64,000 nucleotides of DNA from Nectonema munidae (lineage: Eukaryota > Nematomorpha > Nectonematoida > Nectonematidae): positions 124,001-188,000 of the forward strand of contig JAUIRK010000978.1 in assembly GCA_030549495.1 (NCBI GenBank), given 5' to 3'. Below the pieces are notes generated by a model, which saw only the letters and a program-made list of their open reading frames with translations, was not told the origin of the DNA and ran no database searches. Made by a program: the position numbers and the translations under genes. This document shows, piece after piece, positions 1 through 12,929 of the stretch (the first letter of the stretch is position 1; each line of letters begins with the position of its first letter).

Positions 1-1397
1 CTGTTATTGAGAAGTTTTCTTCGAAGTTTTTATCGCATTGCTCCAGGTGCCAGAAAACTGTCCTTTAGACAATTGGCCAATTAATTACATTGATGATATA
101 TAAGTAAATAAATGAATGAATTTTAAATTAAAAAATCGCTCAAAACATGCTAGTATCAAAATAATTCTTAATACATATCACTCATACTTTAAAAAGAAAT
201 AAATTTTTTATAGATGAAAAGATTGATATCGTACTTCAATTATGGTTATTACTTATCAAACATCTGTGTATGAATATATATGTATTGATAGTTAAGTTTA
301 AGTTAAAGTAATATATATTGATCTTTTTGGAATCCACTTTTTAAAAATACTAATTCATGCTTGTAGAGAGGAAAGTAACCAGTTAACTAAAATTAGTATC
401 CCCCACCAATTTAAATATCCTTTGTGTAGAAAAGCATAAAATCAAAAAATATCATGATGTCAAGGAAATAAAGACACGTGCTTGCTTATATTACTGTCTT
501 TCTTGTTTTCGTCTTGAGTTCTTTAACTTATTGAGAACCAATGGGAAGCCAGTATCTCAAGAGAGGAAAGTCTTCTTTAAATATATAAAATTAGACTGAA
601 AAAGTAAATAGCCTATCAGTATTCAAAATGTGCTCCTTAACCCGTTATCGGCCAGAATAATCAGACGATATCTAATGTAAAGCAGAAGATTTGTATTAAA
701 AAGCATTGATAAATGCAGACGATTTTATTTTTGTAAAGTCGATAGAATAATCAGACGATATCTAATGTAAAGCAGAAGATTTGTATTAAAAAGCATTGAT
801 AAATGCAGACGATTTTATTTTTGTAAAGTCGACTGTGTTCGATAACCGGTTAAGGCTTTTTTGAAAGATGCTTGAGTAAATGGTTTCAACCTATTGTCTA
901 ATTTATGAACATTCTACACCATTGTAGCGAGGTATTGGGAAGATCTAAACTAACAGAATATAACATTAAAAATGTAAATCTCTGATTATAATTCCATTTA
1001 ATTTTCTTTTTTGTTTACGTTGCTATCTTTCGTCAGAAAAACTATCTGGAGTCTTGTGTTTAACAGATTTCTTTTTTATTTTGTAATACATTTCACCGTA
1101 ACAAGCATTAGCTTTTTTAAATTTGTTACAACACCTCAAGTTCTTTCTAAATTAGCGTCTTGAAAAGATCTTTTTATCTAACTGTTTTGCAGGAAATTTC
1201 TTCATCTTTACTTTTTTCTTCCTTTTCAATGTTACTATCAGAATTGTAGAATCAAGACTACGCCTCCACCACCAAATCCTATCATCACTTATTAGCCCAA
1301 ACAAACCCTACAAAACCGATTTCTTGTATTTTGATCACAGCATTTTATTTTTTGGGATGCCTAATGACATATCTAATTCCACGCTGACATCTTTTAG
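1..1397 (+). other. Upstream intron of the GLUT gene
   Basis: No exon matching the GLUT N-terminal membrane segments (GG..GS...G....GRR) was found here in any + frame, so this reads as intron. The only structure I see is the TTAA-flanked repeat at 641-849. The rest is AT-rich, and ends in the acceptor cttttag at 1391-1397. Confidence 0.5.
641..849. mobile_element. piggyBac-type MITE, diverged copy with internal 90-bp duplication
   Basis: TTAA at 637-640 and at 850-853 flanks a 209-bp segment. It starts CCCGTTATCG and ends CGATAACCGG, imperfect terminal inverted repeats in the piggyBac style (TTAA target, termini starting CCC). The interior carries the motif cagacgatatctaa and related gcagacgatt blocks shared with the MITEs at 21209-21339 and 25004-25132. 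A 90-bp unit is present twice in tandem (654-743 and 744-833), differing only at the last base. There is no coding capacity. Confidence 0.65.
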
Positions 1398-4300
1398 AAA
1401 AATGGCTGCCCTACTCACAAATATTCCCGCCATCCTTGGTTCCATATTGATGGGTGTGGCAAAAATTTCTGGCTTCTACGAACTCATCATTCTGGGACGT
1501 TTTTTGGTTGGCTTGAGCTCAGGTTCGTTCTTTCTCTCTTACACACTTCGCGCTCTTCATTATTGTCTTACAATCGAGAACATACATTTACAAAAATACT
1601 ATTTCTATTTTTCAAATCGACCAATTTCCTCACTAATTCTATATTTTATCTCTACATCTGTGTAAAATGATCTTTCATATACTTGTGTCTTATAAACGGG
1701 GCGTATTATTATATCTGCTATTCACGATATTTGACATTTTCAGCTTCCATGCTTACAATTCTGGAAGGTTCAAAAATAGTAATATACACACTAGATACAT
1801 TATAACGCGGGAGGGGTTTTGTCTCCCATTTTTTACCACATGTTCTAGTGGATCCGTTATAGTGCGTACCATTTATAGCTTGAGTTCGTGGCTTGGACAC
1901 AGCCATCCGCTTATAAACCATCCGCTGTGTATTTGTTTAATAATACAAGTTTATAAAATAGTTTCCTGATCGTGTGCATTATTTTAAGTTGCTACCTTTT
2001 TTGAAAGTATGCCTCGAGATGCCTTTGAGACGATTTGCCACCTGTGTCCCATAGAAGAAGATCGTCCAAAAATTCGTTGAAAAAAGTACACTGACGATTA
2101 ATTTCGAAAAATCTTGGCCTGAAAAGTGCAAAGCTTTTCGTAAGTATACAAGTTGAGTACCCAAGACCTCTCATAAAATATCCCCTTTTCCCTGTAATAA
2201 ATCGAGCCTAGCATAGAGTTTTAGTTCTTAATTGTTCATTTTTATTTTTTAACAGTGATAAAAATCATTAAATCTTCATCACATGGTCGTAAGTGACCAA
2301 AAAAGTTTTGTTATATGGAATACATATACCCGACTAATATAGTTTTCACAACAGTTGAAAAATGTCAAAGTAGCATAAAATTAAACAGTGATAAAAATCA
2401 TTAAATCTTCATCACATGGTCGTAAGTGACCAAAAAAGTTTTGTTATATGGAATACATATATCCGACTAATATAGTTTTCACAACAGTTGAAAAATGTCA
2501 AAGTAGCATAAAATTAAAAAAAAGATTAAAAAAAATTAATAAACATAAGTTTTTTCATCTCGAGACATGAAAACATAATAAATAATCTATACGCGCCTTT
2601 CTCTTACATTTCATTACTTTTTGGCATTGATTATACCCAAATATTTTATGGGCAGTCCGTTTCCTTTATCGAAAAAATTAATTTTCGTTTGAAAAGAAAT
2701 TCATTCAAATAAATTTTAAGTCATAAATATTTCTAAAGTTTTCCTTCTATTTTGCGATAGATCCGATTTTATAGATTTTTCAAGAATGCTTTAATTTGTT
2801 AATGATTTTTTTTTGATAAAATGGTAAAATGAAGTTGAGGAGGAAGAAGTTGGTGCTTTATAGTTATATATATGAAGAAATTATTTCCAATAAAGTTTAC
2901 TCCGAATCTAAATAAATTATATAATGTGCACACATGTTGACGTGCAAAATGACCACAACTTTAGGGTGTAACAAAACAGACGAAAAAAATTACTAAAAAA
3001 TCGAGACTTAAGCGCGATTCATTGTTCATTTAACATCTTTTCTAAAGTAGACCACAAGTTTGAAATTATATAATATTTAACTATTTTTAAATATCATCAA
3101 TTTTAAACTTCGAAAAACTGATTTTTAATTTTCAAGCAAAATTTTAAACAAATTAAAAAAAATTTAAAACAAAATTTATGTTCATAAAACTTTAGGGAAA
3201 AAATTTTTTTTTTTGGATTTTAAATGATCACTAGCCATGTTGATTCAACTTTTGATAGCGCGTAAGATTAGAGCTTAACCATTTAGGCGAACCCCAAATA
3301 TGAGTATGGGAAAGGGTAGTGGAAGGTGGCGATATTTGAAAAGACAGTTTCGAAGCAAGAAAAAATTATCTTGCTCCGGCTTCCGAGCAGTAATATTTTA
3401 GTATCTGGCATTGGGTGCGGCGAATGCAGCCTATATAACATATGCCTAGAAAAACTAGATTTTTGTTACTACCTACTTCTTTTATTATAATAAGCTTACA
3501 TTTGATAGTGACTACCCAAATTTTAATTTTTTTATACTCTCTTACATTTCGCCTTGCGACATAACTATGATGTGTCTAAGTTGGGCTAGACTAACTTCTT
3601 AGTGAAAGAGAACTATGGTGTATTAAAATAAGCAAGAAGGTTTTAAATTTATTTTATATTCTTTTTATACGGATTAAATAGGATTCTTCTAGCTATATCA
3701 AAATCACGCCTTTAAATAAAATTGAGAGAAAGCTTTAAAAGTTATTTTAATTTCGGCATTTGAAAGAAGAGATTCCAAAGTGCTTTGTATTTTATAAACA
3801 GAAAAGTGTTTACATTAATATTTAAAAAATGGGCCTTTTTTGGCCAAATCGTTTTTTTTTCAAATCGAAGCCTTGCATACGAGAAATAGTTTTGTTGTTT
3901 TATGCTTCGACTTTTGCAAATTTTTTGCTTCCAACTCCTCAGCCACTATTCTTACGATTTCCGACAACTAGGTGGGTGGTATTTGGATAACGTTTTTAGC
4001 CACATCTTCTATTCATAGGAATAACTTCTGGATTGGTGGCGATGTACTTGTCAGAAATTTCGCCTGTTCACTTGCGTGGTGCGATTGGAGCTGTCAATCA
4101 ACTGACTATCACGATTGCCATCCTTTTCTCCATGATTCTTGGACTACCCAACATCCTTGGCACGACATACGGCTGGCCCTATCTTTTTGGTTACTCCTCT
4201 CTCCTTTTTTTGTCTAAAGCAGCGATTCTTCTGCATCTTCTTTGTTTCATGCCACCATTCCAAATCTTCGTGATCTCCTTTGTTCTTATTTTAGAAACGA

Positions 4301-7300
4301 TGTGCTAAATTATGTTCTTAAAGAAAAAATTTAAAATAATATAAATACAATATTTTGGGGTGTAGTGATTAGCTAGTTTCCCTTAGGGCCTACGTTTTCC
4401 AAAAATAAGCTTCATATTTCACAATGCTATATAAAATTCAGCTAGAAAGGAGAAGTTTAGGTGATGACATGGGAGAAATACCAATTTTATTGAAATCAAC
4501 GGACTCTTTCTGTGCATTTCACTCAAGAGCCTTTACGAAGAACCCTTAAAAAGCCTACGAGATTGAATAATTTATGGAATATTACCTTAACCTTATAATA
4601 AGGGACTGAATTTTAAAGACGAATTGTTTCCGGTTTTTATTTATAAAATCAGACGATTTTCATTTATTGGGATCCTCCAAGAAAGTAGGTAGCTCCAACT
4701 ACATCAATTTTCACTAAAATTTATCAAAACTTCAATTAAGCCGAATTATATCGTTTATATTTGGTGCAATATCTGTCAAAAAAATTTCGCCATATTACCA
4801 CTAATTACGTTTATATTCTCCAACGTCTCGTTTTTAAATATGCAAAGTGTGTTTATTCATCCACAATGGTTTGGCAAATAAATGTTGAAAACAAAAAAAA
4901 CATACTTTTTTTATAACTGTAATAAAAAAGGATTTGGGGATTGTTGTTAAAAGAATAAATAATAATGAAAACAAAAATTTAAAAATAATATACGGGGATT
5001 TATGTATCTTTTGGACATTTTAAATATAATAATATAACTTGAAAAAAATTCAAAACTTTATTTTTAGAGCAGTTCTTGTTATGCGTGTTGAAATTTCTTC
5101 GAAATTGGTTTAAATCTAGAATTTTAAAAGTTTTTTTATATATATATATAAATTTTAATATATAAAGTTTTTTCCTTTATTGTGTTTTTAATAACTAAAA
5201 AAGATTTTATGGTAAGTCAGCTATGATAAATTTAGTTAGAGACAGAGAGCTATGACTTAGGTGTTGGCAATTTAAAAATACGAATTCGTTTCAAATCACC
5301 GGAGTCTCATTCGTCATAATTTATCCCCAAGATGAAGAATCGTTGAGTTTTGTGGATGTAGAATTTTTGTGCACAATTTCCTAATCTTTCCTTTTTCTTC
5401 GACAGGTTTTGCCGCGTTCGCTGCAGCCATTCAACTCATCTTTCTGCCACTGTGTACGGAGAGTCCACGCCATTTGTTGATCAAGAAGAACGATGAAATT
5501 CGCGCTAGATACGGTTGGCTTTTTCTTCCTAATGTCATTAATAATTATAATACCACACAAGTCACTTTTTATCCATTTTTTATTTTGCTTTTTTTTTCTT
5601 TAAAATTTTTGCGCCTTCATTCAAGACAATCGTTAAAATGGCGTGCCTCATTTCCTAGAAAATGTCACGGCACTTTTGTTATTTGTAGAATATATTGATG
5701 ACGAGGCTTTCAAAATGTTATAAAATTATAATTTTTCTAATATTGGTACTTATTTGCATTGAATTTTTGCAAGTCTATTTTATATTATTGTTTGGCGGGG
5801 GGAATTTTGAAAAAAATTTGTTGGTTCTGTTGGTGTTGGGGTGTTTTTCCCCCCTGGCTATTATTTTTTTTTTTTTTCCAATTGGGGGAGATTTTTTTTA
5901 CTTTCAATGCGACATATTGTATGAAACTATTTTATTGATTTACAACTTTTTAAAAAAAACAATAAAAAAAAAAAAATATATTTGATGTTTTTTTTTTATC
6001 TTAACTTTTTTTATTTTATAAATAAAAAGAATCTTTTTTTTTTTTAAAAAAAAAAATATAAAAAAAAAGTGTTGGGTTTAAAAAAATTTTATATTTTTTT
6101 ATTTTTTTTATTTTTTTAAAATTTTTTTCTTTTCTCCCCTGGATTTATTTGTTTTTTGCTGCTGTGCGCAACTAGTTCTTTTACCCTGGGGCCCCACATG
6201 GGCATATGTGCGAACTCAGGGTAGTAATGTCATTTTTTCAAAGAGTTGTTGCTTCTGTTTATTGTTTATTATCATCAACATTTAAACTATATACATCTTC
6301 AAAGTTAGACATTTATGAATTAAACGTGCAAAGCTAAAATCTGTTTATAACGAATTTAGTGAATAACTTACGTTGTCATTTTGAAAACCTATTCATTCTC
6401 ATATTATGTATATTATATGATACTGTGAACATGAAAGGGTTGTATGTAAACCGATTTTCCAATGAATATACCAAATTAAAATTATGACTGGCCTTACCCC
6501 GTATGACTCGCGCTCCTCATATATATTAAGTATAATATATGGTCAATTAGAAGAGATTTTTTGCAATTCATTTAAATTGGAATAATTTATTCATAAGATG
6601 TTCTACATCATCGGTTATATTCTCACGTAATTTGATTGGTTAAAACGAAAAAATATTCAAATAATTCTGTCCAATCAAATTAACTAGTTTGGTGTACAAA
6701 AGTCCAAAGACCCATATCTAACCAACCTTACTCACACCCACCCCTTTATCTTTATGGAGTCATAATGTAGGTCTATTCTATATATTATTGAGTTATACGG
6801 TTGGTCTATTCGTTTTTAGCGCTGTGCAAACTTCGAAAATCGAACGACGTCTCCGATGAAATAGAGCAAATGAAGATCGAGCATGAGAATGAGTTGGCAG
6901 TACCGCCGGTCACGTGGGGCGACATGTTTAGGAAGCCGGAACTGCGAAAGCCACTCATCATCGCCTCGGTCACGCACATTGCCCAACAGTTGTCTGGTAT
7001 CAATGCCGCAATGTACTTCTCCACCGAAGTATTTCAGAGTAAGTGCCCCTTCTCTATGTGCAAAAATGATGAGAAACTAACAAGTAGTTAGTTGGAGAAA
7101 TAATGATATGTGCTCTTTTTTGTTAATAACTATGACGAAGTTATTTTTTGGAAATTAACGATAATATTTTTACGTTAGCGATTACGTTTATTTCATTAAT
7201 TTTTCGTTATATATATTTTCCCATTCATTGTTATAAAGTCAAGCTCTATATATACTTGTTCACGACTTCTATACTTCTGCAAATAATAACTATAAACTTT

Positions 7301-10300
7301 TTCTAGTTTTTTAATATTCCAAATTTGATGTATATAATAATAATAATAATCCGCATTAAGCATTTATTTTTTCAATGTTAACTTAATGAAAATCTTGGAA
7401 CTACTTCATCGGAAGAACGGCGGAGAAGGAACTTTTCCAATAGACTCCCATAGAGTCTAATCTAAAAATGATATTTTGTGGTAAAAATTTCTTTTATATC
7501 ACAAATTACACTGCGCTTCAAAAAACTGGGATACTTCAAAATTTTTGGTCACTTTTATTTCGATGTTTGTTTCAAAATTTGCACAAATTTATTTTTATCA
7601 TGACATTCTGTTAATTTTGGATATATCTTTCAATTTAACACATTTCAGTAAATTAAATGTGATCTTTCAAAATCACAAAAGTTTAAAATCAATCTTATTG
7701 AAATAATGTTTTTTTATTTTCTAAAAAAAGTTATAACAAAGCTTTTTATCGAGGTAATGAAACCCTTTATTATTCAAAGTAACGATAACTATGACGACGT
7801 TATTTTAGTGGTAACGATCCCAAGTCTAGCGCAATTAGCATCTAACTGTTAGACCTCTGCTAATGTACATAAATGCATAATTCTATTCAAAACAAAATGG
7901 TTTAAACGAACACGATTTGCGACACTATGAGTTGTCAATTTGTAATCAATGTTCGTAGATTAGCTCTGTTAATCTATTGAAACATCGATATGAACTAAAG
8001 TCTATTTAATGTGAACGTTCTGTTATCTTGTTTTCTTAGTGCTTTTCTTTATTCCTAAATTTAGTATGAACATTGCTTGGTATTCTAGTGGAGAAAAAAC
8101 TGAACTCTATTTTGTTTAGTCTAAAATTTCAAGTGAACACACGCACCCAATTAAAACAAAACTCACTGCACACATGGTAGTGTACACGCTCAACTTCCGT
8201 CTAGACTCTAGACTTTAATCTCTACATAAACGAATAAGATGTTTCCTTTTGCCTCAATTTATCTTATGTGTTTTCTTCAATTTTTGCTAGAAATCATTAG
8301 ACTGGTCTTTATCAACCCAAAAAATATTGAATTGCAAAATGGTAGTGTCTTAACCTTTTAAACTGTTCTTTTGACTTCAAAATGAGATATATTTATTCGT
8401 ATTGATAAAAAAGGATTATTAATAGAGGTATCTCGATCAAGTGAAAGATGTCATATGTTGAGTCCTTTTATGCGCTTCACTGCGCTTTTATGGTATTCAA
8501 GTTAATTCAAAAATTGATGCGAACTATAAATTATTGAAATTAGAGTTAATCTACCGTGAACAACACATTTCACAATTGTCAACTGGGCTGTGTCATTTAC
8601 GTCGTTTCTCTCGTCAAAAGTAAGGGAGAAGGAAACGAGACTTCAACGACTCATTTGTTCGAAACGACGACAACAATGTGGGAAGAAAGACGCATGTTCT
8701 CCAAGGTAGAGCGGTGATCTGGACAGATGGAGTCTCAATCCAGCAATGGCTTCATCATGCGGGGGAGCAAGGAGATAGGATAACACATAAATTTTCTTGC
8801 GTCACCTTAAGCCTCAACAATCTGCTTCTGAAAAGAACTTGTTTTCTGCAGGCTACCTGACAGTCTAACAATGGTGTCTTTTCTCCCAGCAGCAGACTCG
8901 AAGCAAACTTTGATGATTGGTGTTCTGTCTTCCAGTGGCTGCGTACACTGTATTCTTTCATGACAGTTCCAGTCTTCAAGTTTATGAGGCAGGACATGTC
9001 TAAAACAAGCGATGAAAAAGTGTTTTTCCAATTCAGGATAAAAGGTCCAACCTACGCGCAAAGTCTCCTTTTTTTTCTTAACACGTAGGATGATTGTAGA
9101 AAGCTAAGCAGAACGGAACTGAGATTTTGTAAAAGGTAGAGAAATAAATAAATCAATAGAATTAAATTGTATTTTCTATGAATAATTTTTTGATTGACAG
9201 GTTACTGATTTGAATTAGGTATCTCCGTAGTTTATAGCATGCAAAAATTATAGAAGTTCTCCGTTGAATTCAACAAACGTTTTATGTTTTATAAATTATT
9301 ATCCAACCCAACCCATCTTATTATCATTATTTCATTACATTTGTATTTTTATTAATAGGGTTGTGCATTGTGTTAAACCTTTTATTATCACTACAAATTC
9401 TTTTGCTTGAATAAATGAATTGAATAGCGTATCGTCTTTCTCTTTAGGCGCTGGAATGACTACGCACACTGCTGCGCTGGCGTCAGTCGGAATGGGCGTG
9501 ATCAACGTGGTGATGACCATCATTTCCATGTTTACGATTGAAAAGGCAGGGCGTCGAACTCTTTTCTTGGTGGGATTGGCTGGCCAGTGCTTGATGTCTG
9601 CTTTGATCACTGTTTTCCTCACACTCTCTCTACACCATAAATGGGCATCTTATGTTTCGATCTTTGCTATCATCATCTTTGTTTGTTTTTTCGCAATCGG
9701 ACCTGGTAACTCTTACACATACATTTCCTTACTATTGTGAAAATGAAATTAATTGAGCGCAACTAAAATTAAAAAATCACAGAGTTGCTTCTGGTATTTT
9801 CTACTTTTAGTCGGGTTAATGTCAAGAACACTCTTCCCGATTTACATAGGTATGTATTAGGAAATATTTATTTACTTCATAATACACTTTCAGAAATGCC
9901 GCGAATATACTAAGGATTTCCGTGTTCATACGCACGCCCAAAAGCTTACACATAAATACAAATAAAACGCTTCTTTTCTAGATTCTCTTTAGGATTTGTA
10001 AAACATTTAAATTCAGCATAAAACTCACAATATTTTAATGTGTCAAACGCAATTACTTAATAGCGAGTGATAACACCTGTTTCGTCCTATTCCTTTACCT
10101 AACAATAATTATGCGGTGAATGTCAGTGCATGCATGCACTTATCAATGGATAACAACTAGAGTTTCTGTCTCGAGATTTCTCTTGACTTCAAGGGTTTCT
10201 TGTTCCTCGAGAAAGTTATTCCCCTTATTTTTATTCGATTGAAGACGAACTCTCAAAAATGTTTATATAAGTACTATGAAAATCCCTTGCAAAATGCTTA

Positions 10301-11868
10301 AAATGAGCTAAAAATGAATCATATAGCGTCTAAGATTTTTGAAAAATAATTTTTAATAGATTTAGTGTATCTATATTCGCTTTTACAGCTTTTTTTTCTA
10401 TTTTCTTGATAAATTAGAAATCAATATCAGCGTTAAATAAGAGTAGGCATCCTTGTAAAAATACCACATATGGATGTCGATCAATCAAAACTTTGTAAGG
10501 AACAACCGCGCACTCATTATTCTAGTTGATGCCAATCTTTATGAGCACGAAGAGTAAGCAAATTGCTAAGGATAATCGGAGGATTTGATTAGTATGTCAA
10601 AAAGAAAATAGTGATAAACTTTATAGAGGTGAAGCGTTCTACAAGCTGGGCTGATATGTTTCTAAAATTACGATATCCTTAGAACACCTTAGAATTTAGT
10701 AGCACTGATTTTTTCACGATTCAAATGTAGTGTCACGATATTTTTATTAAAAACAAAGTTGCTGCTTTCCTTTAATCACCTTTATTTTGAAATGTATGAG
10801 TTGTATTGAAGTGATTTTTTCTCGCTCATCTCATACATGTTTTTACTAGGTGTTATTGCTTGGATGGTTTCATCTGAAATATTCACTCAGGGACCACGTG
10901 GTAAAGCTACCAGTATATCTGTTGTCTTGAATTGGTTTGGCAATTTTTGTGTGGGACTTCTCTTTCCCGTTCTTCACGTAAGATGCTTTTAACGCTTTTA
11001 ACACCTTCGTGTATCTTCATTACGTCCATCTACGTTTGTCTTGCATTGAAAAAATGGAATTGTGTGAGAATAAATTGATTACCTGACTTCAAATTAAGTT
11101 TCCATTCTACCAAATCTCAATAAGTGTTTAGTTTGCGATGTGAAAAAGTTATCCACTTGTAAATTTTCATTGTTTCACACTTCGCTTTTAAATAAAGGAC
11201 ATTGCAATCATATGACTTTTTTTTAAATTTCATTTTTCCAATTTATTTAGTTTATTACAACAGTAAATTAAAGGAATTTTCACTTTCCCAAATTGTTAGG
11301 CTATAAACATAAAGGTACATTGAAATGTTTTCACCCGCTCCAGACGCTAAGAAGGCATAATCCAGGATCGAACCCGAGCCCTTACGATTCGAACTGTAAA
11401 TTTGAATGGCGTAATTTATTTCCATATTGAATTTATACTCATGAATTAGTGTAGCTGTAAAAATTTTGTGCTATTCAATGACATGTAAATGAGACTACTT
11501 GATGTGTTATTCCAACCGTATATTTCAATCGTGCCATAAAAATAAATTCCCATGAGATTGACGTATAGATTAACTAATTAACAAATGTTATTGTTTGTAA
11601 TCGCGCTTAGTTTTCCTGTTACTAAACTCCATTCATTTATTCTATGAAATTTAATTCGTTGTGCTTCGCATCCCCAATCATCGGCGCCACTAAACTTTCT
11701 CCCAATTTCTCATTTAAGAGCGTCATGAAGCATTACGTTTTCTTGATTTTCGTTGTGACGAATGCGCTCTCTTTCCTCTTTCTTTACAAGTTCATGCCTG
11801 AGACGAAGGGACGAACCTCCGAAGAACTTGCTGCAATGTATCGACAAGACAACACCAAGGGACAGTAG
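1398..11868 (+). CDS. Facilitated glucose transporter (SLC2A/GLUT, MFS), 5'-incomplete
   Basis: Plasma-membrane hexose uniporter of the major facilitator superfamily. Coding exons are 1398-1522, 4019-4189, 5406-5513, 6820-7038, 9448-9705, 10850-10977 and 11719-11868 (stop TAG). All introns are GT-AG; phases are 1,1,1,1,1,0 and agree at every joint, giving 385 residues. Against human GLUT1 (492 aa) about 100 N-terminal residues (first membrane segments) lie upstream of the window. Visible signatures in order: LILGRFLVG-type segment and SGLVAMYLSEISPVHLRGAIG (exons 1-2), TESPR (exon 3, family PESPR), QQLSGIN (exon 4), EKAGRRT and FAIGPG (exon 5), VIAWMVSSEIFTQGPRG and LNWFGN (exon 6), PETKGRT (exon 7). 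The QLS triplet is the class I GLUT form, and the tryptophans matching GLUT1 W388 and W412 are present. The first exon joins an upstream exon in phase 1, so the ATG at 1324 is intronic. Family certain; exact paralogue not assigned. Confidence 0.95.
1523..4018 (+). other. GLUT intron between first and second exons of the window
   Basis: Runs from donor gttcgt at 1523 to acceptor attcatag ending at 4018. It holds the 133-bp tandem duplication at 2253-2518. A moderately GC-richer patch at about 1690-2170 and another at about 3240-3440 (including gcggcgaatgcagcc) have no recognisable coding potential. The rest is AT-rich without visible structure. Confidence 0.6.
2253..2518. repeat. Tandem duplication, 2 x 133 bp
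   Basis: Two adjacent copies (2253-2385 and 2386-2518), each starting cagtgataaaaatcatt and ending gcataaaattaaa. I see one substitution between them (atatacccg versus atatatccg). It lies in a GLUT intron and has no coding capacity. Such identity means a very recent duplication or an assembly error. Confidence 0.9.
4190..5405 (+). other. GLUT intron
   Basis: Between donor gttact at 4190 and acceptor cttcgacag ending at 5405. AT-rich, with a short (TA)n run near 5138-5150. I see no element ends, repeats of note or RNA genes in it. Confidence 0.6.
5514..6819 (+). other. GLUT intron containing a homopolymer-swollen block
   Basis: Between donor gttggc at 5514 and acceptor cgtttttag ending at 6819. 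From about 5780 to 6130 the sequence is dominated by runs of T, A, G and C, such as ggggggaatttt, gtttttcccccc and long T and A tracts. It looks like unreliable consensus rather than a biological repeat. After 6180 the sequence looks normal again and I see nothing in it. Confidence 0.55.
7039..9447 (+). other. GLUT intron with a hAT relic
   Basis: Between donor gtaagt at 7039 and acceptor ctctttag ending at 9447. It contains an (AAT)n run near 7330-7350, a possible Tc1-like terminus at about 7510-7550 with no partner found, and the hAT-type coding relic at 8590-9070 on the - strand. Confidence 0.6.
8590..9070 (-). mobile_element. hAT transposase relic (GTF2IRD2/ZBED-like N-terminal part)
   Basis: On the - strand, pieces in different frames resemble the N-terminal region of hAT transposases of the GTF2IRD2-like/ZBED group. 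The block KEYSVRSHWKTEH (near 8950-8910) matches the KEYNVRRHYETKH zinc-finger region. It is followed by a KDTIVRLSGSLQ...SSFQKQ block and then DHRSTLENMRLS, like the FENIPLSRRTV region. The cysteines ahead of KEY are poorly kept, and several frame changes and a stop interrupt it. The block is clearly richer in GC than the intron around it. Terminal repeats were not found. Only about the first quarter of a transposase is present. Confidence 0.55.
9706..10849 (+). other. GLUT intron
   Basis: Between donor gtaact at 9706 and acceptor ttttactag ending at 10849. AT-rich; I see no repeat, element end or RNA gene. Confidence 0.6.
10978..11718 (+). other. Last GLUT intron
   Basis: Between donor gtaaga at 10978 and acceptor catttaag ending at 11718. 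The only structure seen is a tRNA-derived SINE fragment at about 11330-11400 on the - strand. Confidence 0.6.
11330..11400 (-). repeat. tRNA-derived SINE fragment
   Basis: Read on the - strand, a perfect Pol III B-box GGTTCGATCC lies near 11374-11365. It is followed by attatgccttcttagcg, resembling the tail of the better-kept SINEs at 49594-49730 and 49929-50070, including a matching gaaaac block. The A-box part is too diverged to see. An old truncated copy inside the last GLUT intron. Confidence 0.45.
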
Positions 11869-12240
11869 TTTCGTCCAAAAATACCTCTTCATCTCATTTA
11901 ATTTGTGTCTTGATTCGCGCATAAACACACACACACATATGTATGTACATTGAGGAAAAATCTTCAGTTGGGATTGCTTTTTTTTCCTAACCGTTGCATG
12001 CCCTCAATTTTGATCATCTCCTTCCTATGTTACCTATGTTTTTTGTAATGACGTTTTTCATTTAGCATCGCTTGTATGAATAACCAATCTATCGTTAGTG
12101 TTTATGTAAGTTTGTGTACATGTCCCTATTTATTCCACACCGCTTACACATTTATACATATTGATCATCATAACATGTCATGGCCATCAATCACACAATG
12201 ATAATGATACTCGGCGAATAAAATTTACTCTTTGTGTGCA
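11869..12240 (+). terminator. 3'UTR and candidate poly(A) signal of the GLUT gene
   Basis: After the TAG at 11866-11868 the sequence is less AT-rich than the surrounding introns. The first clear AATAAA is at 12217-12222, followed about 15 bases on by a GT-rich stretch (tttgtgtgc), the usual arrangement around a cleavage site. A short (AC)n run lies at 11929-11938. The 3' end is inferred from the signal only. Confidence 0.5.
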
Positions 12241-12929
12241 ACTCTCAACATCACAAACTTCACCATATAAAATTATTTTTTGCACTCACCTCACAGATTC
12301 TTATTTGTTGAGTCCTTGTTCTTTTTACGCGCTTGCGCTTAAGACAAATGTTTATCGTGCATTTTCGTTACCAGGTGCTCATAAAATTTTCTAAATGTTA
12401 GCAATGCGCTTCATCCTTTCTTTAACTTAAAGCGTAGCGAATTTAAGATCACCTACTATATCTGTATTTCAAGAAAAATGAATCTTTTGGTAAGATGACA
12501 GAGAAGGGGTGTTTTAAAACTAGTGGTCGAAATGAATTTTTGGGGTCATGATTGAAACGAAAAAGGCCTTTTTAACTCGGGAAATTTTTTTCCTTTTAAT
12601 GCAAGCTTAGCGCAAGTGTGTTTTAAAATTGCATGGTCTTTATTTCAAGCCGAAATAAGATCCTTTTTGTATTTAAATATAAACGCTTTGGCTATGAATG
12701 CCATTCCATAAAATATATAACTATGTTCATAGTGATATTTCACTAGGTGAGAAAAACTATACTAAAATACAGAGAGGCAGGAGTGATTACACCCCTTCCT
12801 TCTCTACCTCACTATTATTGAACAGTTTCAATTTTCACAGTCTATAAAGCAACAACACATAATGCTATGAATATTCATGTTCTAGAAGAATGATTATTTT
12901 TTTGTAAATCAAACATAAATACTCGAAAC
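12241..12929. other. Intergenic DNA
   Basis: AT-rich sequence downstream of the GLUT gene. A short patch at about 12520-12600 (tagtggtcgaaatg, ggggtcatgattgaaacg) vaguely recalls hAT termini, but it could not be paired with the element end near 13612. I see nothing else. Confidence 0.4.

Noticed and set aside
1324-1397. ATG at 1324 as the start of the GLUT protein
   Set aside because: The acceptor cttttag at 1391-1397 and alignment to the family show that the exon starts at 1398 in phase; the residues before it do not resemble the GLUT N-terminus.
7507-7745. Tc1/mariner element
   Set aside because: Only one end-like sequence (cactgcgcttcaaaaaactg) is seen; no inverted partner or transposase could be found.
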